Shown one piece after another: positions 1 to 11,279 of a DNA stretch of 64,000 nt. The notes beneath the pieces are model-generated. The model searched no databases. It saw only the letters and a list, made by a program, of their open reading frames with translations, and had not been told where the DNA came from. This stretch comes from Trileptium ribeirensis (Eukaryota > Nematoda > Enoplea > Enoplida > Thoracostomopsidae), in NCBI GenBank assembly GCA_030248225.1, contig JASANE010028039.1, positions 1 to 64,000 on the forward strand, read 5' to 3'. The translations under genes were made by a program, and so were the position numbers. Position 1 is the first letter of the stretch; each line of letters starts with the position of its first letter.

Positions 1-620
1 TATGTATGTAGTCTTCGACTCATTACATATTGCTGATACAACGCAGAAAGTCATTGAGTCTATGAAAAAGCTAAAGCAGTCTTCAATAAAATGTCCACGA
101 ACATTTGTGAATCGTACACAAATAGTCCACAGTTGGTGGATTATCCACTAAATGATCATGGAACAGAACCACCAACTTCTTTGGAATTAATACTTGGAAT
201 ACCCAAAACGACACTTGTGTCATGTGCTAGTCGGCTCCGAGGAAATACAAAAATAAAAACCTTGTCACTAAAAACGGTCAATGTTTCCACCCTATAAGCC
301 CTTTGATCCCTGTGGCTTCTTTGCCCCATCTCTTCCGTGGAAATATGCTCATTGCAGCAACCTTGGTCAGACAATATCAGGTGGGATGATAGTCTTGGAC
401 GAACATGCAGAAGGATATCCGAGATATTATGGACAACTTGTGGAAACTAAACAGCATCGAAATAGTACGTATAATAGGTGAAGCGTGTGCGTTGGATATA
501 TCTATGTGCAACGATATCCACTGCTTCAGTGATGCTTTCCAAAAAAGCTTATACTGCGTATTCTATTTGCGAATACAAACTGCAGCAATATCACCAAACT
601 CATCTTCTCGAAAGCGCGAT
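1..620 (+). mobile_element. BEL/Pao retrotransposon pol fragment (left arm)
   Basis: Conceptual translation shows the end of a Pao-type reverse transcriptase and the start of the RNase H region, in several frames. Visible pieces include a segment matching ESYTNSPQL at about 109-135, a proline-rich PISPL/FDPCGFF-like stretch near 290-320, and an RNase H HCFSDA motif at about 520-540. The frame is broken by indels and stops, so it is not functional. It lies in the same orientation as the left Tudor copy, presumably within an intron. From 620 to 900 a further open stretch, mirrored in the right arm, has no clear identity. Confidence 0.75.
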
Positions 621-1439
621 TTACCATCTATAAGGAAATCTCGCTCTCTCATCGCAAATGTAATAACAAACGCGTTCTGCTGCGAAAAACGTAAAACGCA
701 CTTTATTTCCCTCGCGTTACGAGTAATAAACTCATTGGATTTTTTCGGAAACACAGTCCTTTCGTTCGCGATGCTCGACCGAAACAAAGAGTAGCCGTCG
801 GGTTTCCGCGCATGAGCATACCTTCGGCGTCTGATGATCATAGAGCGTTATTACCGGGTAAATACTGCTTTTTTGTTTTACAAAATTTTTGCGTGTAATA
901 AATATTGTTAAAACCGTAGTATCGTCGCATTGGTTTTATTGTGGGCTTGTTCGCTAAAGCTGTTAAAATTGCAACACTGTTTCGATTTATCCAGAATCAT
1001 TATTAGACTACTAATAGACCATTGCTGTGCTACGACTATCTCCGCGGTAAAGGGTTAAACATAATCTCAAGTACAATATTGTTTAAATGATATATGGTAC
1101 CTTTCAAAAATGCTAGCGTAAATGTAGCAACGAAGACAACACTTTTACAAGCAATCAGCACTGGGTTGTATATCTGATCTTTTTTGTAATTTTTTCTATT
1201 TTGGAATGTTAGAAGAGTGAAATCTCTGAGCAAGTTGTTCTTATATATTTGTTTTGAGATAGTAGTATGCTTTAACTGTATAAAAATTTAACTTTTATGT
1301 AGTGTTCAATATGAATGCTGTGATTATTAAAGAACCCCTATAAAGATGTTTCATTGAGGTTTTGGTTGTAAAATTATTTTACCCCTCAGTAGCACACAGA
1401 GACTGTTGTAGGAGTATCATTCCATAAACAATGTATCAT

Positions 1440-2170
1440 TAGTTGTCATGCTGCTCTCCAGCGTCAAATACTACTCACCTGGCTTTTCCAAACTCTCGGA
1501 AAGATATGTAGGGGATAGGTTAGTCATGCCAAACTGGAAGAGGTGTGCAGATTTTGTTTCCCCTAAGTGGAATTGGGGTACCTGCCAGGACAAGCTTAGC
1601 AAATATAAAATACCGAATATAAGCATGGACACAAATTTATAAAACGGAATTTCATCAGTGCACATTATTATACTGCGCTGGGATCGCGGTAGGCCTCTTA
1701 TTATAGGTGATTTTTTGGAGCCAAGCCCTAGCAACTCGGGGCAAGCAAAAGTTGTAACGGTGTGCTAAAAATTTTGCTGTTTTACGAAAAATTTTGGATA
1801 ACATTTGTGGCATACTGGCTTTATGCGACCACAACTATCATGGAGATGATATAAAATATAAGAGTAGTTTTTAGAGACTTTGGGTCGCAACGATATTCTA
1901 CTAAATGGATAAATAATATATATTTAGAACGGCAGGTATATAACTTATGGCCTTACCCGGTGGTGTATTGAATTCCTTGAGGGGCAATCAAGATTGGCGA
2001 GTTCTACGTTGCACAAAATCGCTGGCGAACCCAACGTCCAATCACCCCCACACACCCACCTAGCAGCGGGAAAGCATGACCTGTTCATTTGGGGAGGAGT
2101 TGGGCGACAACCATTTTCAAATTCCACCGTGTACGTCTCCCTTACCCGCTTGAAACTCATTATGTTCAAC
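1440..2170. other. Open but unassigned stretch in the arm (mirrored at 13931-14713)
   Basis: Two patches (about 1448-1735 and 1945-2170) are somewhat richer in GC than the surrounding intron and are open on both strands for 60-87 codons. They are conserved in the mirrored arm. I do not recognise any protein in either direction, and no convincing acceptor/donor pair bounds them. They may be remains of an old mobile element or undetected exon sequence. Confidence 0.3.
1928..1935 (+). CDS. Candidate 8-base micro-exon before the Tudor exons (left arm)
   Basis: The eight bases AACGGCAG sit between an acceptor (TATATTTAG) and a donor (GTATAT). The upstream basic exon seen on the other strand at 16.8 kb ends with two spare bases, and the Tudor exon at 2553 needs one spare base. 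An 8-base exon bridges these phases exactly, adding Arg-Thr-Ala and one base. The same motif is conserved in the right arm at 14226-14233 on the - strand. Chance occurrence of such a short exon is quite possible. Confidence 0.25.
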
Positions 2171-2552
2171 TAGCAACAAGATTTATTAGTATCTACGTAA
2201 AGTTATTTTTCCTGCATAATAAATATTTTTAAAATGTTTATGCTAAACCCCGTTCTATAACCTGAGAAATACAAATATTTTGGTATACAGAACAAAATGA
2301 TCTTGCTTCACACTGACAAATTTCTACCTACAATGAACATTGCCCGTTTGTGCAAATCATCACTCTTTTCTTTGGCGACTGCTTTACGCTGCCAATGCTA
2401 TTTTCTTCAAATAGACTTCATATTTATTAATAAATACACCGTTCGAGTTTTATCGTTTAGCGAAGTTTATCGGAGAAGTCGTTTTTTATGAGGCAAGCCA
2501 CAAATTGCTATATTTGGGGTTAATTAGTTAAATCCAATGACTATACTTTTAG

Positions 2553-2628
2553 GCGCTCGAGTATTGGCCAAGTGGCGTGACGGGTCTTTCTATCCGGGTG
2601 TAGTTTTGTTCAGCCTGGGCCTTGGAAG
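2553..2628 (+). CDS. Tudor-domain exon 1, intact left copy (53BP1-like)
   Basis: The 76-base exon is bounded by CTTTTAG and GTATGT. It starts with two bases completing a codon and ends with two spare bases. It encodes GARVLAKWRDGSFYPGVV followed by LFSLGLG. The pattern hydrophobic-x-V-x-A-K-W-x-D-G-x-F/Y-Y-x-G is that of the first strands of a Tudor domain, with the aromatic residues (W, F, Y) expected to form the methyl-lysine cage. In 53BP1 the equivalent segment has the same spacing. The next exon (3968) joins in frame to give the following strand. Family assignment rests on remembered motif patterns; other Tudor families such as PHF or SGF29 are possible. Confidence 0.65.
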
Positions 2629-3967
2629 GTATGTTTCAATATGTTCGTATATGGTTCATCTTCTGGATCTACTTTACTGGAATTATGGTTTTCATGACGG
2701 TTACTCTGTGGCGTTGCGTTTTCTTCAATTTTGCATTTGGTTACATTAATGCAGCAAATATCAATGCGTCTCGTGTCACTCTTAGAAGACACTAGTAGAC
2801 TCATGCAATGTGTTCGATGGGACTGACCAGAATTTTGGCTTACTTCTCCGGTAATTGTCGAATAGATTGAATAAATAGAGCGTATATAGCGGACTAATTC
2901 ATTGGCCTGTGTGTAATATTTTGCAAAATGCCATGCATTGTTATTTTGAAGTTACTATATATGATGAGCATTTCTTTATTCATTTCATTTTATGGAAAGT
3001 ACCCTATTGCAAGGTGCTGATTTTTGCTACTAAAGGTAACGATAATTTGTATTCATTTTCATTTATCAAGTGCCCAAGTGGTATTTAAAAAATGAGGAAC
3101 GACATAAAAAATAAGCAACAAACCACTTAGCTTTAATTTTAAATCAGTTCTTTTCGGCAGATAAATCGCATGAGCCTTTAAACTAAAATAAACCAGATTT
3201 AAGGAACACACGTGTGTTTTAGCTAAGACGTGAAAGGTGCGTTCGATTGGCAAATATAAAAAATTCTACATTTCCATTTTATATAGTTTAAAAAATATTA
3301 TAATAGTTCCTCGTAATACGTTCGGATTGCTTGAAGAATTTAAAACTAAATTAACCGAAATTACTGTTTTGCGAAGAAGCTTAAATGTGAATTTATAATA
3401 AAGTTACTGTGTTCAACATAATCTTATAGGATGGCATTAGCGGGTAAATCTTTCTCATAAATGTAATTTCGAAGTAAATATGCAAGCTTTGACAAATGTT
3501 CAAGGTTGGTTTCGTAAATTTTGTGTGAATTCGCGGTTGTGTGGAAAATATACCTAAATTTTCGTGCATTTTGATCAAAAAGCAATTTGCGTCAAATACT
3601 AGTCTTGAAATACTCCATTCCACGCTTTCATGGTAAAATGGCAGCTTAAAATCACTGTGCTGGTTTTTACATCTGGTTTGATTTGGGCCTGGACAATACG
3701 TATAGAATTTCTTAAACATCGCCGTTTCGTGTATTTTTATATATACTTTCACATACAAATGTTACAATCTTCCTTTCCAAAGAACGTAAACGCAAACAAA
3801 ATTTGTAGTATTTTAGAATGAACTTTTTAGCTTTCATTTAAGAACGAACGTAAAGTTAACGGAACCTTGTAATGTTCGTTTATAAACGAACGTTGGTGCT
3901 TTCGATTTTTATGCACTTATTTCTGTTTGTGACTGTTTGTCAATTTGTGTGTGATTTTTTGCTTTAG

Positions 3968-4055
3968 GTACAAAATCAAATACTTGGATGGCCATGTACG
4001 CGATATGCCGTCGCCCGATCTTATTGCTATTTCAGCACTCAAAATTGGGGACAAG
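3968..4055 (+). CDS. Tudor-domain exon 2, intact left copy
   Basis: The 88-base exon is bounded by TGCTTTAG and GTACGA. Its first base completes an Arg codon with the two bases left by the exon at 2553; 29 codons follow and it ends in phase 0. It encodes YKIKYLDGHVRDMPSPD and continues LIAISALKIGDK. The Y-x-I-x-Y/F-x-D-G motif followed by V-x-D-M and a D-L/I hydrophobic run is the second half of a Tudor barrel. Together with the previous exon it makes one full Tudor fold of about 55 residues. The mirrored exon at 12098-12186 has one extra base. Confidence 0.65.
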
Positions 4056-4339
4056 GTACGAGAATATCAGTGCGTAATTGAGTTTTTTTAACGTTGTTTC
4101 ATAAATGGTCCTGTGTGTTCCGGAATAGTTTTCGAAAACACCACAGGAACATCCAGTGAAACACTGTTAACTGAATTGACCAACACTCCCAGTTAAATTT
4201 TTATGACGTATACATGTTCTTGGCTGTGCGAAGTCTTATCGAAGCTTCATCGTACCAGGCTGTCAGGCAATAACTGCACACAACCAATTTTACTCGTAGA
4301 TGAGCTATGTGCCTTACCTATATGCCATGGAATATTTTA

Positions 4340-4880
4340 TTCTAGTAAATAGTTGACACTGAGCGAGTGGAGATTCCACTGAAGGCGGTAGTAGTAATCC
4401 TGAACACTCTTTGTCTGTTTCTGTCACGCATAACCCATCTTCGGGTGGTTGTATTTCTGTAAATTTTTGTTCGATAGTAAAAGTAATAGGAACTTTAGTT
4501 GAACGCGAACAGCTCCGACCCTTATTTGGGGTCGAAATGGCCAAACCGGGTTTTAAAGGTTCTTTGCCAAATTTGGCCATACGGGTTCCAGTCTTACGCA
4601 TCCCTTACTGCACGATAGAGGCTTCGCATCCAAAAATCATCTCATCGAGATCTACAACTTTGCTGACCACGACTTTTTGTGGGACCACTCCCTGGGCCGC
4701 TGTGGGCCTGAATGTGGCTCGTCGACCCTATGGCAGAGATAGCGAATTTAAGATTTCGGCATTTTGTTGCGTGTTTTTATATTAACGCGCGTCGCTTAGG
4801 TTATCAAGCACATTGAATACGATAGTTTTGCTATTTAAAGTTCAAAGTGACTACATTATACCTTTCTATAGGGTTTCAAG
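4340..4880 (+). repeat. Family E dispersed repeat in the left arm
   Basis: This intronic stretch shares long blocks with copies at 43.5-44.9, 51.5, 54.3-55.6 and 60.4-61.3 kb. Signature blocks are GAGCTGTTCGCGTTCAACT (or its variant), a CGATGAGCTGATT-type block, and TTTTGCTATCGAA followed by an A-run. It contains a 124-codon open frame (4411-4785) that I regard as repeat sequence rather than a gene, since the other copies do not keep that frame. Its mirror is at 11280-11800. Confidence 0.7.
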
Positions 4881-5132
4881 AGTTTCTCGTTGAACTGTAG
4901 GCCCCCAGCTACGACCTGCGGGGAACTTCAAAGAAGATACCTGGCGAAAGCGCGTGCGCTTCAAATCAACTCAGGTCTTGTATTTGCATTTTATCGCGTT
5001 TTTCAAGCATTTACTGCATCCATAGCGTCTTTATTGCATATTTATTTTTACCTACTGAAAATTTGTATTTCAGCCGTCGCAATTCCTTTTTCATATGATT
5101 TTGCCACGTATAATCGAAATATAAGCAGTAAT

Positions 5133-5551
5133 TGAGCGGAGCTCGGCGAAGCGTTTTTATTTTCTGTCTGGGAGTAAAAAGGTCGATGTCGGTCCGTTCG
5201 TTCGTTCGGTCCGACGAATCTCAAGAACCACTGAACGGATTTTAAAAAACTTTTTTTTTTGGTTGAAAGCCTATCATGTCAGCGTGTGCACCTGATATAT
5301 ATTTGGGATTAAAAAATTTTGAGTGGTTAATTAGTAATTAGCTAATTAGTTAATTTTATGCAGCTAAAATAGAGAATTTTGCGATATTTGTGTTATTTAT
5401 TGAAATATAGTCGTTTCGATCAAACCATTATAGGTTTTTGGGTCGAAGAATTCAAATATAATATTTTTACCAATGATAAAGCCCTATGCAATGTAGTTAC
5501 AAGAACATAAAATTGAGTACATTCGTATTGCCACAGCCCAAGCTCCGCTCA
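5133..5551 (+). mobile_element. Small inverted-terminal-repeat element (left arm)
   Basis: The stretch is bounded by TGAGCGGAGCTCGG at 5133-5146 and by CCCAAGCTCCGCTCA at 5537-5551, which are inverted repeats of about 14 bp with one mismatch. The interior is AT-rich and non-coding and includes a run with the phrase AACCACTGAACGGATT and an A/T-rich minisatellite-like end. It looks like a non-autonomous DNA transposon of about 420 bp. In the mirrored arm only one terminus (about 10558) is well preserved. Confidence 0.6.
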
Positions 5552-6477
5552 CAAATGTAGTTCCACTACCGACTAGTATTGAGTTTTGCTATAATAGTTT
5601 TTGTTAGGATGGACATTTTTAGTATTATTGCAAAGTGGCTGGTCCTGGTGTGCTAGAACGGTTGACCTGAAGGAAGTCAACATTTACATGGTCGGAACCA
5701 CCGAAATGTCGGTTAGCTCGAAACTCCTGCGATGCCCTCCTCATTGGAGAGGCCAGCGTCCATCATTACTTTCAAACAAAAACTACCGTTTTTCAGCGAA
5801 CATCAAACTAGTCTCAAGCTAATAGTGGTCATTTATTCTAGGGACTGTATAATGCAAATAGTATTGAACTTTTCCACAATTTAACCAGGTCGCTGGTACT
5901 TATGATGGTTGTCATATGAGGGAGTGTCATCAAATGCTTATAGCTTGTTGAAAATCGGAGACTATATTGCTTCGTCAAACCAATACGCATGCGTTGTGGG
6001 CCCAAGTGTCGACACAAAAGTGTTACGATTTAAACTGCGATGTTCACACTGCGTCCGTTCCAGTTTGTAAACACAGCACTTGATCCGGTACAATCTAACT
6101 CTAGATCTACTACATACGTGCGTTATTATACGTATTATTTTTCACACTACATCATACGATTCGGGTCCCATAAAAGTAGGCAGTTCTAGCAGGTTGTTTC
6201 TGCATTCCGCCGAAACAAAACAGGCGATTGCTGTTTTCGACTATATGTTTTGTCAAATCCAAAATACACTGAAGTCGCAAACACTTTATTACTGGGAAAC
6301 TAAAACAGTTTGCTTAACTGTGTCATCAACTGCATTTAATATTATAGAAACGAATATGGCACGTTAATACCTAAACATACGAAAGCTTCGAAAAAATAAT
6401 ATTAGCGTTTGATCATTATTAAAAAAAAATAAATTTACCGTATTATAATTTCTATTTAAACTGTTTTATCGTTTAAG

Positions 6478-6543
6478 CTGATGCGAACGATTTATTTGCA
6501 AGACGAAAATGATGACGAGCTGCAGCCAATAAAAATAACAAAG
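6478..6543 (+). CDS. Exon 3 after the Tudor exons, intact left copy
   Basis: The 66-base exon is bounded by CGTTTAAG and GTAAGT and holds exactly 22 codons, phase 0 at both ends, matching the phase-0 end of the exon at 3968. It encodes LMRTIYLQDENDDELQPIK then ITK, an acidic linker. In a 53BP1-like tandem Tudor protein this would lie between the first and second Tudor folds or within the second. The codon at 6517-6519 is GAG here, while the mirrored exon has TAG at that place. Confidence 0.6.
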
Positions 6544-7430
6544 GTAAGTAGCTTATTTTATTAGTTTAAACATTGGCACTGAATTCTGTTTATAAATAAT
6601 AAATTGCTTTTTGTCACTGTATAAACTTTGAGACTCGAATTCGCCTGCCAATGGGTCTGTTTTGTCGATATGCTGTACAGTAGCATCATTCTGACAAATT
6701 AGCCTCTTCGTTCTACACTGTGTTATCCATTGGTTCATAAATCATTCATCTGAATTGAAAGCGACGGCAGACGGAAATGTTATGAAACGTCCAACGAATT
6801 GTTTCCTTTCTGTTGGACGTCTGACGGGCACATTCAAAACACGTTTTCATCCATCTGCAACGTAGCTAATGACAAAATTGACTATCATTTCCAACTAAAT
6901 AGAGCATGAGTTGCTCTACAACATAAGACCGTAACACTACTTTACGTAGCTCTAGCCGTTACGCTGGTATAAAGCTGTATTATTGTATTTTGGGTCTCGA
7001 GGGTCCATTCAAAAACTCACTTAACCGAACCCTGCAGCGCAAATAATACAGTAGCAGCACATGCAGATACAACATGAGACGAATAATACTTATGATATAG
7101 CTCGAACTGTTGCGGACATATTGATGTTTTCATGTATTTTGAGTCTCGTGGTCCCCAGTGGAAAAGTCATTATCTTTTTGATCCTCCATCTTAATATATA
7201 TTGTGCCTCAAAGCATATATTTTCTTATAGAAGCTTATTTGCTGTAGAGAATGAACCCTATTTGACTCATATGTCTTGTTGTCGAGACACAATAAATAAC
7301 GAAATTTTTGGCCCATACGGGAACCGACCCGAGCCTCTGTGCACTGCTTTTCGAGTGAAGATTTTGGAATCGGCCTACGTGTCCAATTAAAGGGCATAAA
7401 TTTTGTTTTCAATCTGAACCCTCTCGTGAA

Positions 7431-8689
7431 TAAACCCTCCTAATGTTGAGTTCTGCATGTCACCTTAAATAGTCAATAACGGACATTGTCAAATATACCG
7501 TTAATTCTTAACACCGCTTGCTTTACTTTCTACACTTATAATTCAGTTAATAATGCGAATATCAGATAAATTAATTCAGTCAGTGTTGTCGAAAAATAGT
7601 AACCCATTTGTTGTAGTAGCAGTTCTGCACGTAGATTTACCTGTAATCACCGATTTTCATTAAGTCACATTTTATATCTTGTCGCCGGCCATTACTGCTA
7701 TGTTTCTTATTCTTTAGTTATTTAGTAAAAACTATAGATTCTTTAGTAAAAACCGGCTCGTCGAATCTGTTTCGCTCATATAACGTAGAATATTTTCTCT
7801 TACTGCACACGGTTACGCAAAGAACCACATTGTTCGTTACACTGTAGTTGTCATTACATTGTAACGAAGATTTTATTTGTCGCTACAAGCTTCGTGCAGC
7901 AGCTTATATTTCTTAATGACGCCTGTAGCGATAATTGCAGGTGACGTTACATGGCTTGGCTGTTGTGCTCACAACGTTCAAATACATGGAGGTTAAATTA
8001 CTCTACAAAATAAGACCAAAACACCCATTAAGCCCGAAGGGATTCACATACGTTACCATTTTCGCGTATTTTGTCTGCTATGGGCCTAGAAAAAATTCAT
8101 TATGACCAAACGTTGCAGCGTAACCGCAATGTAAACGTTAAGGGAGTAGTGGGAATTTCATATCCGGCCTTAACAAAAATCATGTGCCAATTGGCGCGCA
8201 AGCTATATTAGGACCTGAATTCGAGGTAAAATTTGCATTTTTAGTTCCAGTAAATAACAACCGGTATATGTCAGGCAAAGGCATTTCGTTATGTTCCACT
8301 ACTAACCGCCTTTCAAAACCAAGAATAATAAGGTGTATCATCTTCGTTGAAGGGCCAAACACTCAAGCAACGGCATTCGTAAGCGAGATAGACTACGTTG
8401 TCCTGGAGCCTGAACTGTGTACGATAAAACATCCACAGAGAACCCACGCATAATCTTGTCACGAGCAATAATTCCAATTTAATTGATACCCGTTACTGGC
8501 TTATTATTATTGATACCCGTTACTGGCTTAATACTTGTCTTCGGGTCGGGTTAATATTTTTCATCCCGTTGCCATTTCTGTGCTGAACAATAGTTACCAT
8601 CCTGTGAAGATTTGCAGTATCAATTTGTGTTCAATAGTCATAAGAATTTTGACTGCTGTCTCAACATAAGGGTATATTCCGACAATGTT
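7431..8689. other. Unique spacer between the inverted arms
   Basis: This segment of about 1.26 kb has no reverse-complement partner. It holds an open frame of 89 codons on the + strand (8184-8453) that may be a Tudor exon, and a 21-bp direct repeat near 8482-8531 (two copies of a unit beginning TTGATACCCG). The rest is AT-rich and I see nothing else in it. A spacer this long argues against a simple sequencing fold-back artefact, which usually leaves almost no spacer. Confidence 0.85.
8184..8453 (+). CDS. Spacer open frame, possible second-Tudor exon of the left copy
   Basis: An 89-codon open frame lies wholly in the unique spacer. A strong acceptor (GCATTTTTAG) lies inside it at 8242-8243; from there it reads PVNNNRYMSGKGISL, then a strand-like RIIRCIIFVEGP and SEIDYVVLEPEL. 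The order Y-x-S-G, then a hydrophobic strand with E-G, then S-x-I-D-Y-V-V resembles the layout of a second Tudor fold. The residue identities are weak, however, and the acceptor phase (needs one spare base) does not match the phase-0 end of the exon at 6478, so another small exon would be required. It lies on the same strand as the left copy. It could equally be an unrelated open frame. Confidence 0.3.
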   Translation: MPIGAQAILGPEFEVKFAFLVPVNNNRYMSGKGISLCSTTNRLSKPRIIRCIIFVEGPNTQATAFVSEIDYVVLEPELCTIKHPQRTHA

Positions 8690-9579
8690 CAGTTATTGAA
8701 AACAAAATTTAAGGTGACGTGTTAATTGGACACTTAGGCCGATTCCAGGAAATGATTCCTCGAAAAGCAGTGCACAGAGGCTCGGGTGGCTTCAGAGTCC
8801 ATATGGGGCCAAAAATTTCGATATTTGTTGTGCTCTCAACAACAAGACATATGAGTCAAATAGGGTTCATTCTCTACAGCAAATAAGCTTCTATAAGAAA
8901 ATATATGCTTTGAGGCACAATATATATTAACGGTGAAAGAAGATCAAAAAGATAATGACTTTTCCACTGGGGACCACGAGACTGAAAAAATACATGAAAA
9001 CATCAATATGTCCGCAACAGTTCGAGCTATATCATAAGTATTATTCGTCTCATGTTGTATCTGCATGTGCTGCTACTGTATTATTTGCGCTGCAGGGTTC
9101 GGTTAAGTGAGTTTTTGAATGGAACCCTTGAGACCCAAAATACAATATATACAGCTTTATACCATCGTAACGGCTAGAGCTACGTAAAGTAGTGTTACGG
9201 TATTATATTTTAGATCATCTCTATTTAGTTTTAAATGATAGTCAATATTGTCATTAGCTACGTTGAAGATTGATGAAAACGTGTTTTGAATATGGTGCAG
9301 ACGTCCAACAGAAAAGAAACAATTCGTTGGACGTTTCATAACATCGCCGTATCCGTCGCTTTCAATTCAGATGAATGATTTATGATCCAATGGATAACAA
9401 CACAGTGTAGAACGAAGAGGCTAATTTGTCAGAATGATGCTACTGTACAGCATATCGACAAAACAGACCCATTGGCAGGCGAATTCGAGTCTCAAAGTTT
9501 ATACAGTGACAAAAAGCAATTTATTATTTATAAACAGAATTCATTGCCAATGTTTAAACTAATAAAATAAGCTACTTAC

Positions 9580-9645
9580 CTTTGTTATTTTTATTGGCTG
9601 CAGCTAGTCATCATTTTCGTCTTGCAAATAAATCGTTCGCATCAG
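9580..9645 (-). pseudogene. Exon 3 after the Tudor exons, right copy, with a stop codon
   Basis: This is the mirror of 6478-6543, with the same 66-base length and the same acceptor (CGTTTAAG) and donor (GTAAGT). Codon 14 reads TAG (complement at 9604-9606) where the left copy has GAG. If the right copy is spliced as expected, the protein would end inside the acidic linker. Confidence 0.6.
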
Positions 9646-10557
9646 CTTAAACGATAAAACAGTTTAAATAGAAATTATAATACGGTAAATTTATTTTTTT
9701 AATAATGATCAAACGCTAATATTATTTTTTCGAAGCTTTCGTATGTTTAGGTATTAACGTGCCATATTCGTTTCTATAATATTAAATGCAGTTGATGACA
9801 CAGTTAAGCAAACTGTTTTAGTTTCCCAGTAATAAAGTGTTTGCGACTTCAGTGTATTTCAATTTGACAAAACATATAGTCGAAAACAGCAATCGCCTGT
9901 TTTGTTTGGCGGAATGCAGAAACAACCTGCTAGAACTGCCTACTTTTATGGGACCCAAAGCATCCTATAATGTAGTGTGAAAAATAATACGTATAATAAC
10001 GCACGTATGTAGTAGATCTAGAGTTAAATTGTACCGGATCAAGTGCTGTGTTTACAAACTGGAACGGACGCAGTGTGAATCATCGCAGTTTAATCGTAAC
10101 ACTTTTGTGTCGACACTTGGGCCCAGCAACGCATGCGTCATTGGTTTGACGAAGCAATATAGTCTCCGATTTTCAACAAGCTATAAGCATTTGATGACGC
10201 TCCCTCATATGACAACTAGTCCCCAGCGACCTGGTTAAATTGTGGAAAAGTTCAATACTATTTGCATTATACAGGTCCTAAATCGGCCACCTATAGCTAA
10301 AGAGACTCATTAGATGTTCGCTGAAAAACGGTGGTTTTTGTTTGAAAGTAATGATGGACGCTGGCCTCTCCAATGGGGAGGGGCATCGCCAAGCTAAGGA
10401 GCTAACCGACATTTTGATCATTCCGACCGTGTAAATGTTGACTTCCTTCAGGTAAACCGTTAGCACCAGACGGCGCTTGCAATAATACTAAAAATGTCCA
10501 TCCTAACAAAAACTATTATAGCAAAACTCAATCTTATTAAAATTGGAACTACATTTG

Positions 10558-11000
10558 TGAGCGGAGCTTGGGCTGTGGCAATACGAATGTACTCAATTTT
10601 ATGTTCTTGTAACTACATTGCATAGGGCTTTATCATTGGTAAAAATATTATATTTGAATTCTTCGACCCAAAAACCTATAATGGTTTGATCGAAACAACT
10701 TTATCTAAATGGATGTACACAAATATAAAAAAAGTATTTATTTAAAGGTGCATCGAATTAATTAATTAGCTAATTACTAGTTGACCAATTAAAAATTTTT
10801 AATCCAAAATGTATATCAGGTGCACACTATGACATGATTGGCTTCAAGACAAGGAAGAAAGTTTTTGGAAATACCATTAAATCGTTAATGAAATTAGTAA
10901 GACCTAAAAACAAAACCAAAGAACGAACCTGGACTTACATCAACCTATTTTACAAACAAAAGATATGAAAAACGCTTTAGCTTAGTTGCGCTGATTATTT
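10558..11000 (-). mobile_element. Eroded mirror copy of the inverted-terminal-repeat element
   Basis: The terminus TGAGCGGAGCTTGGG is preserved at 10558, but the opposite terminus is lost in the diverged patch 10850-11170. The segment is otherwise the reverse complement of 5133-5551, non-coding and AT-rich. Confidence 0.5.
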
Positions 11001-11279
11001 CTTATATTTCAACTATTCATGGCAAACGTGGTATGAAAAAGGAATTGCGACAGCTGGAAGTGCCAAATTTTAATCAGGTGAAATCAATATGCAAATCAAG
11101 CCAATATGAATGTGGTAAATACTTTTAAAACTAAATTTAATGAAAAATCAATGGGGACCTTTTCAAGTAAATTTGAAGCGCACGCGCTTTCGCCAGGTAT
11201 CTTCTTTGAAGTTCCCCGCAGGTTGTAGCTGGGCCGCTGACAGTTCAACGTATAACTCTTGAAACCCTATAGAAAGGTA

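Larger units (their letters stand above)
1..7430 (+). repeat. Left arm of a large inverted repeat
   Basis: Reading this stretch forward matches the reverse complement of 8690-16140; paired positions sum to about 16120-16140. Shared landmarks are the BEL/Pao fragment, three Tudor exons, a dispersed repeat near 4.4-4.9 kb and the inner boundary sequence near 7380-7430. Most of the arm pairs closely by eye, with scattered substitutions and small indels. The patch 4960-5270 is much more diverged from its partner. The arm reaches the window edge, so its outer end is not visible. Between the exons it holds AT-rich intron sequence (about 2640-3960, 5560-6470, 6550-7430) in which I recognise no gene. 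Confidence 0.95.

Noticed and set aside
3393..3821. Overlapping frames of 121 and 63 codons, mirrored in the right arm
   Set aside because: AT-rich intron, Phe/Tyr/Ile-heavy composition, opposite strands both open; no splice context.
4411..4785. A 124-codon open frame in the left arm and its mirror (113 codons, 11356-11697) as a gene
   Set aside because: It lies wholly in a family E repeat, other copies do not keep the frame, and the mirrored copy has a different start and changes.
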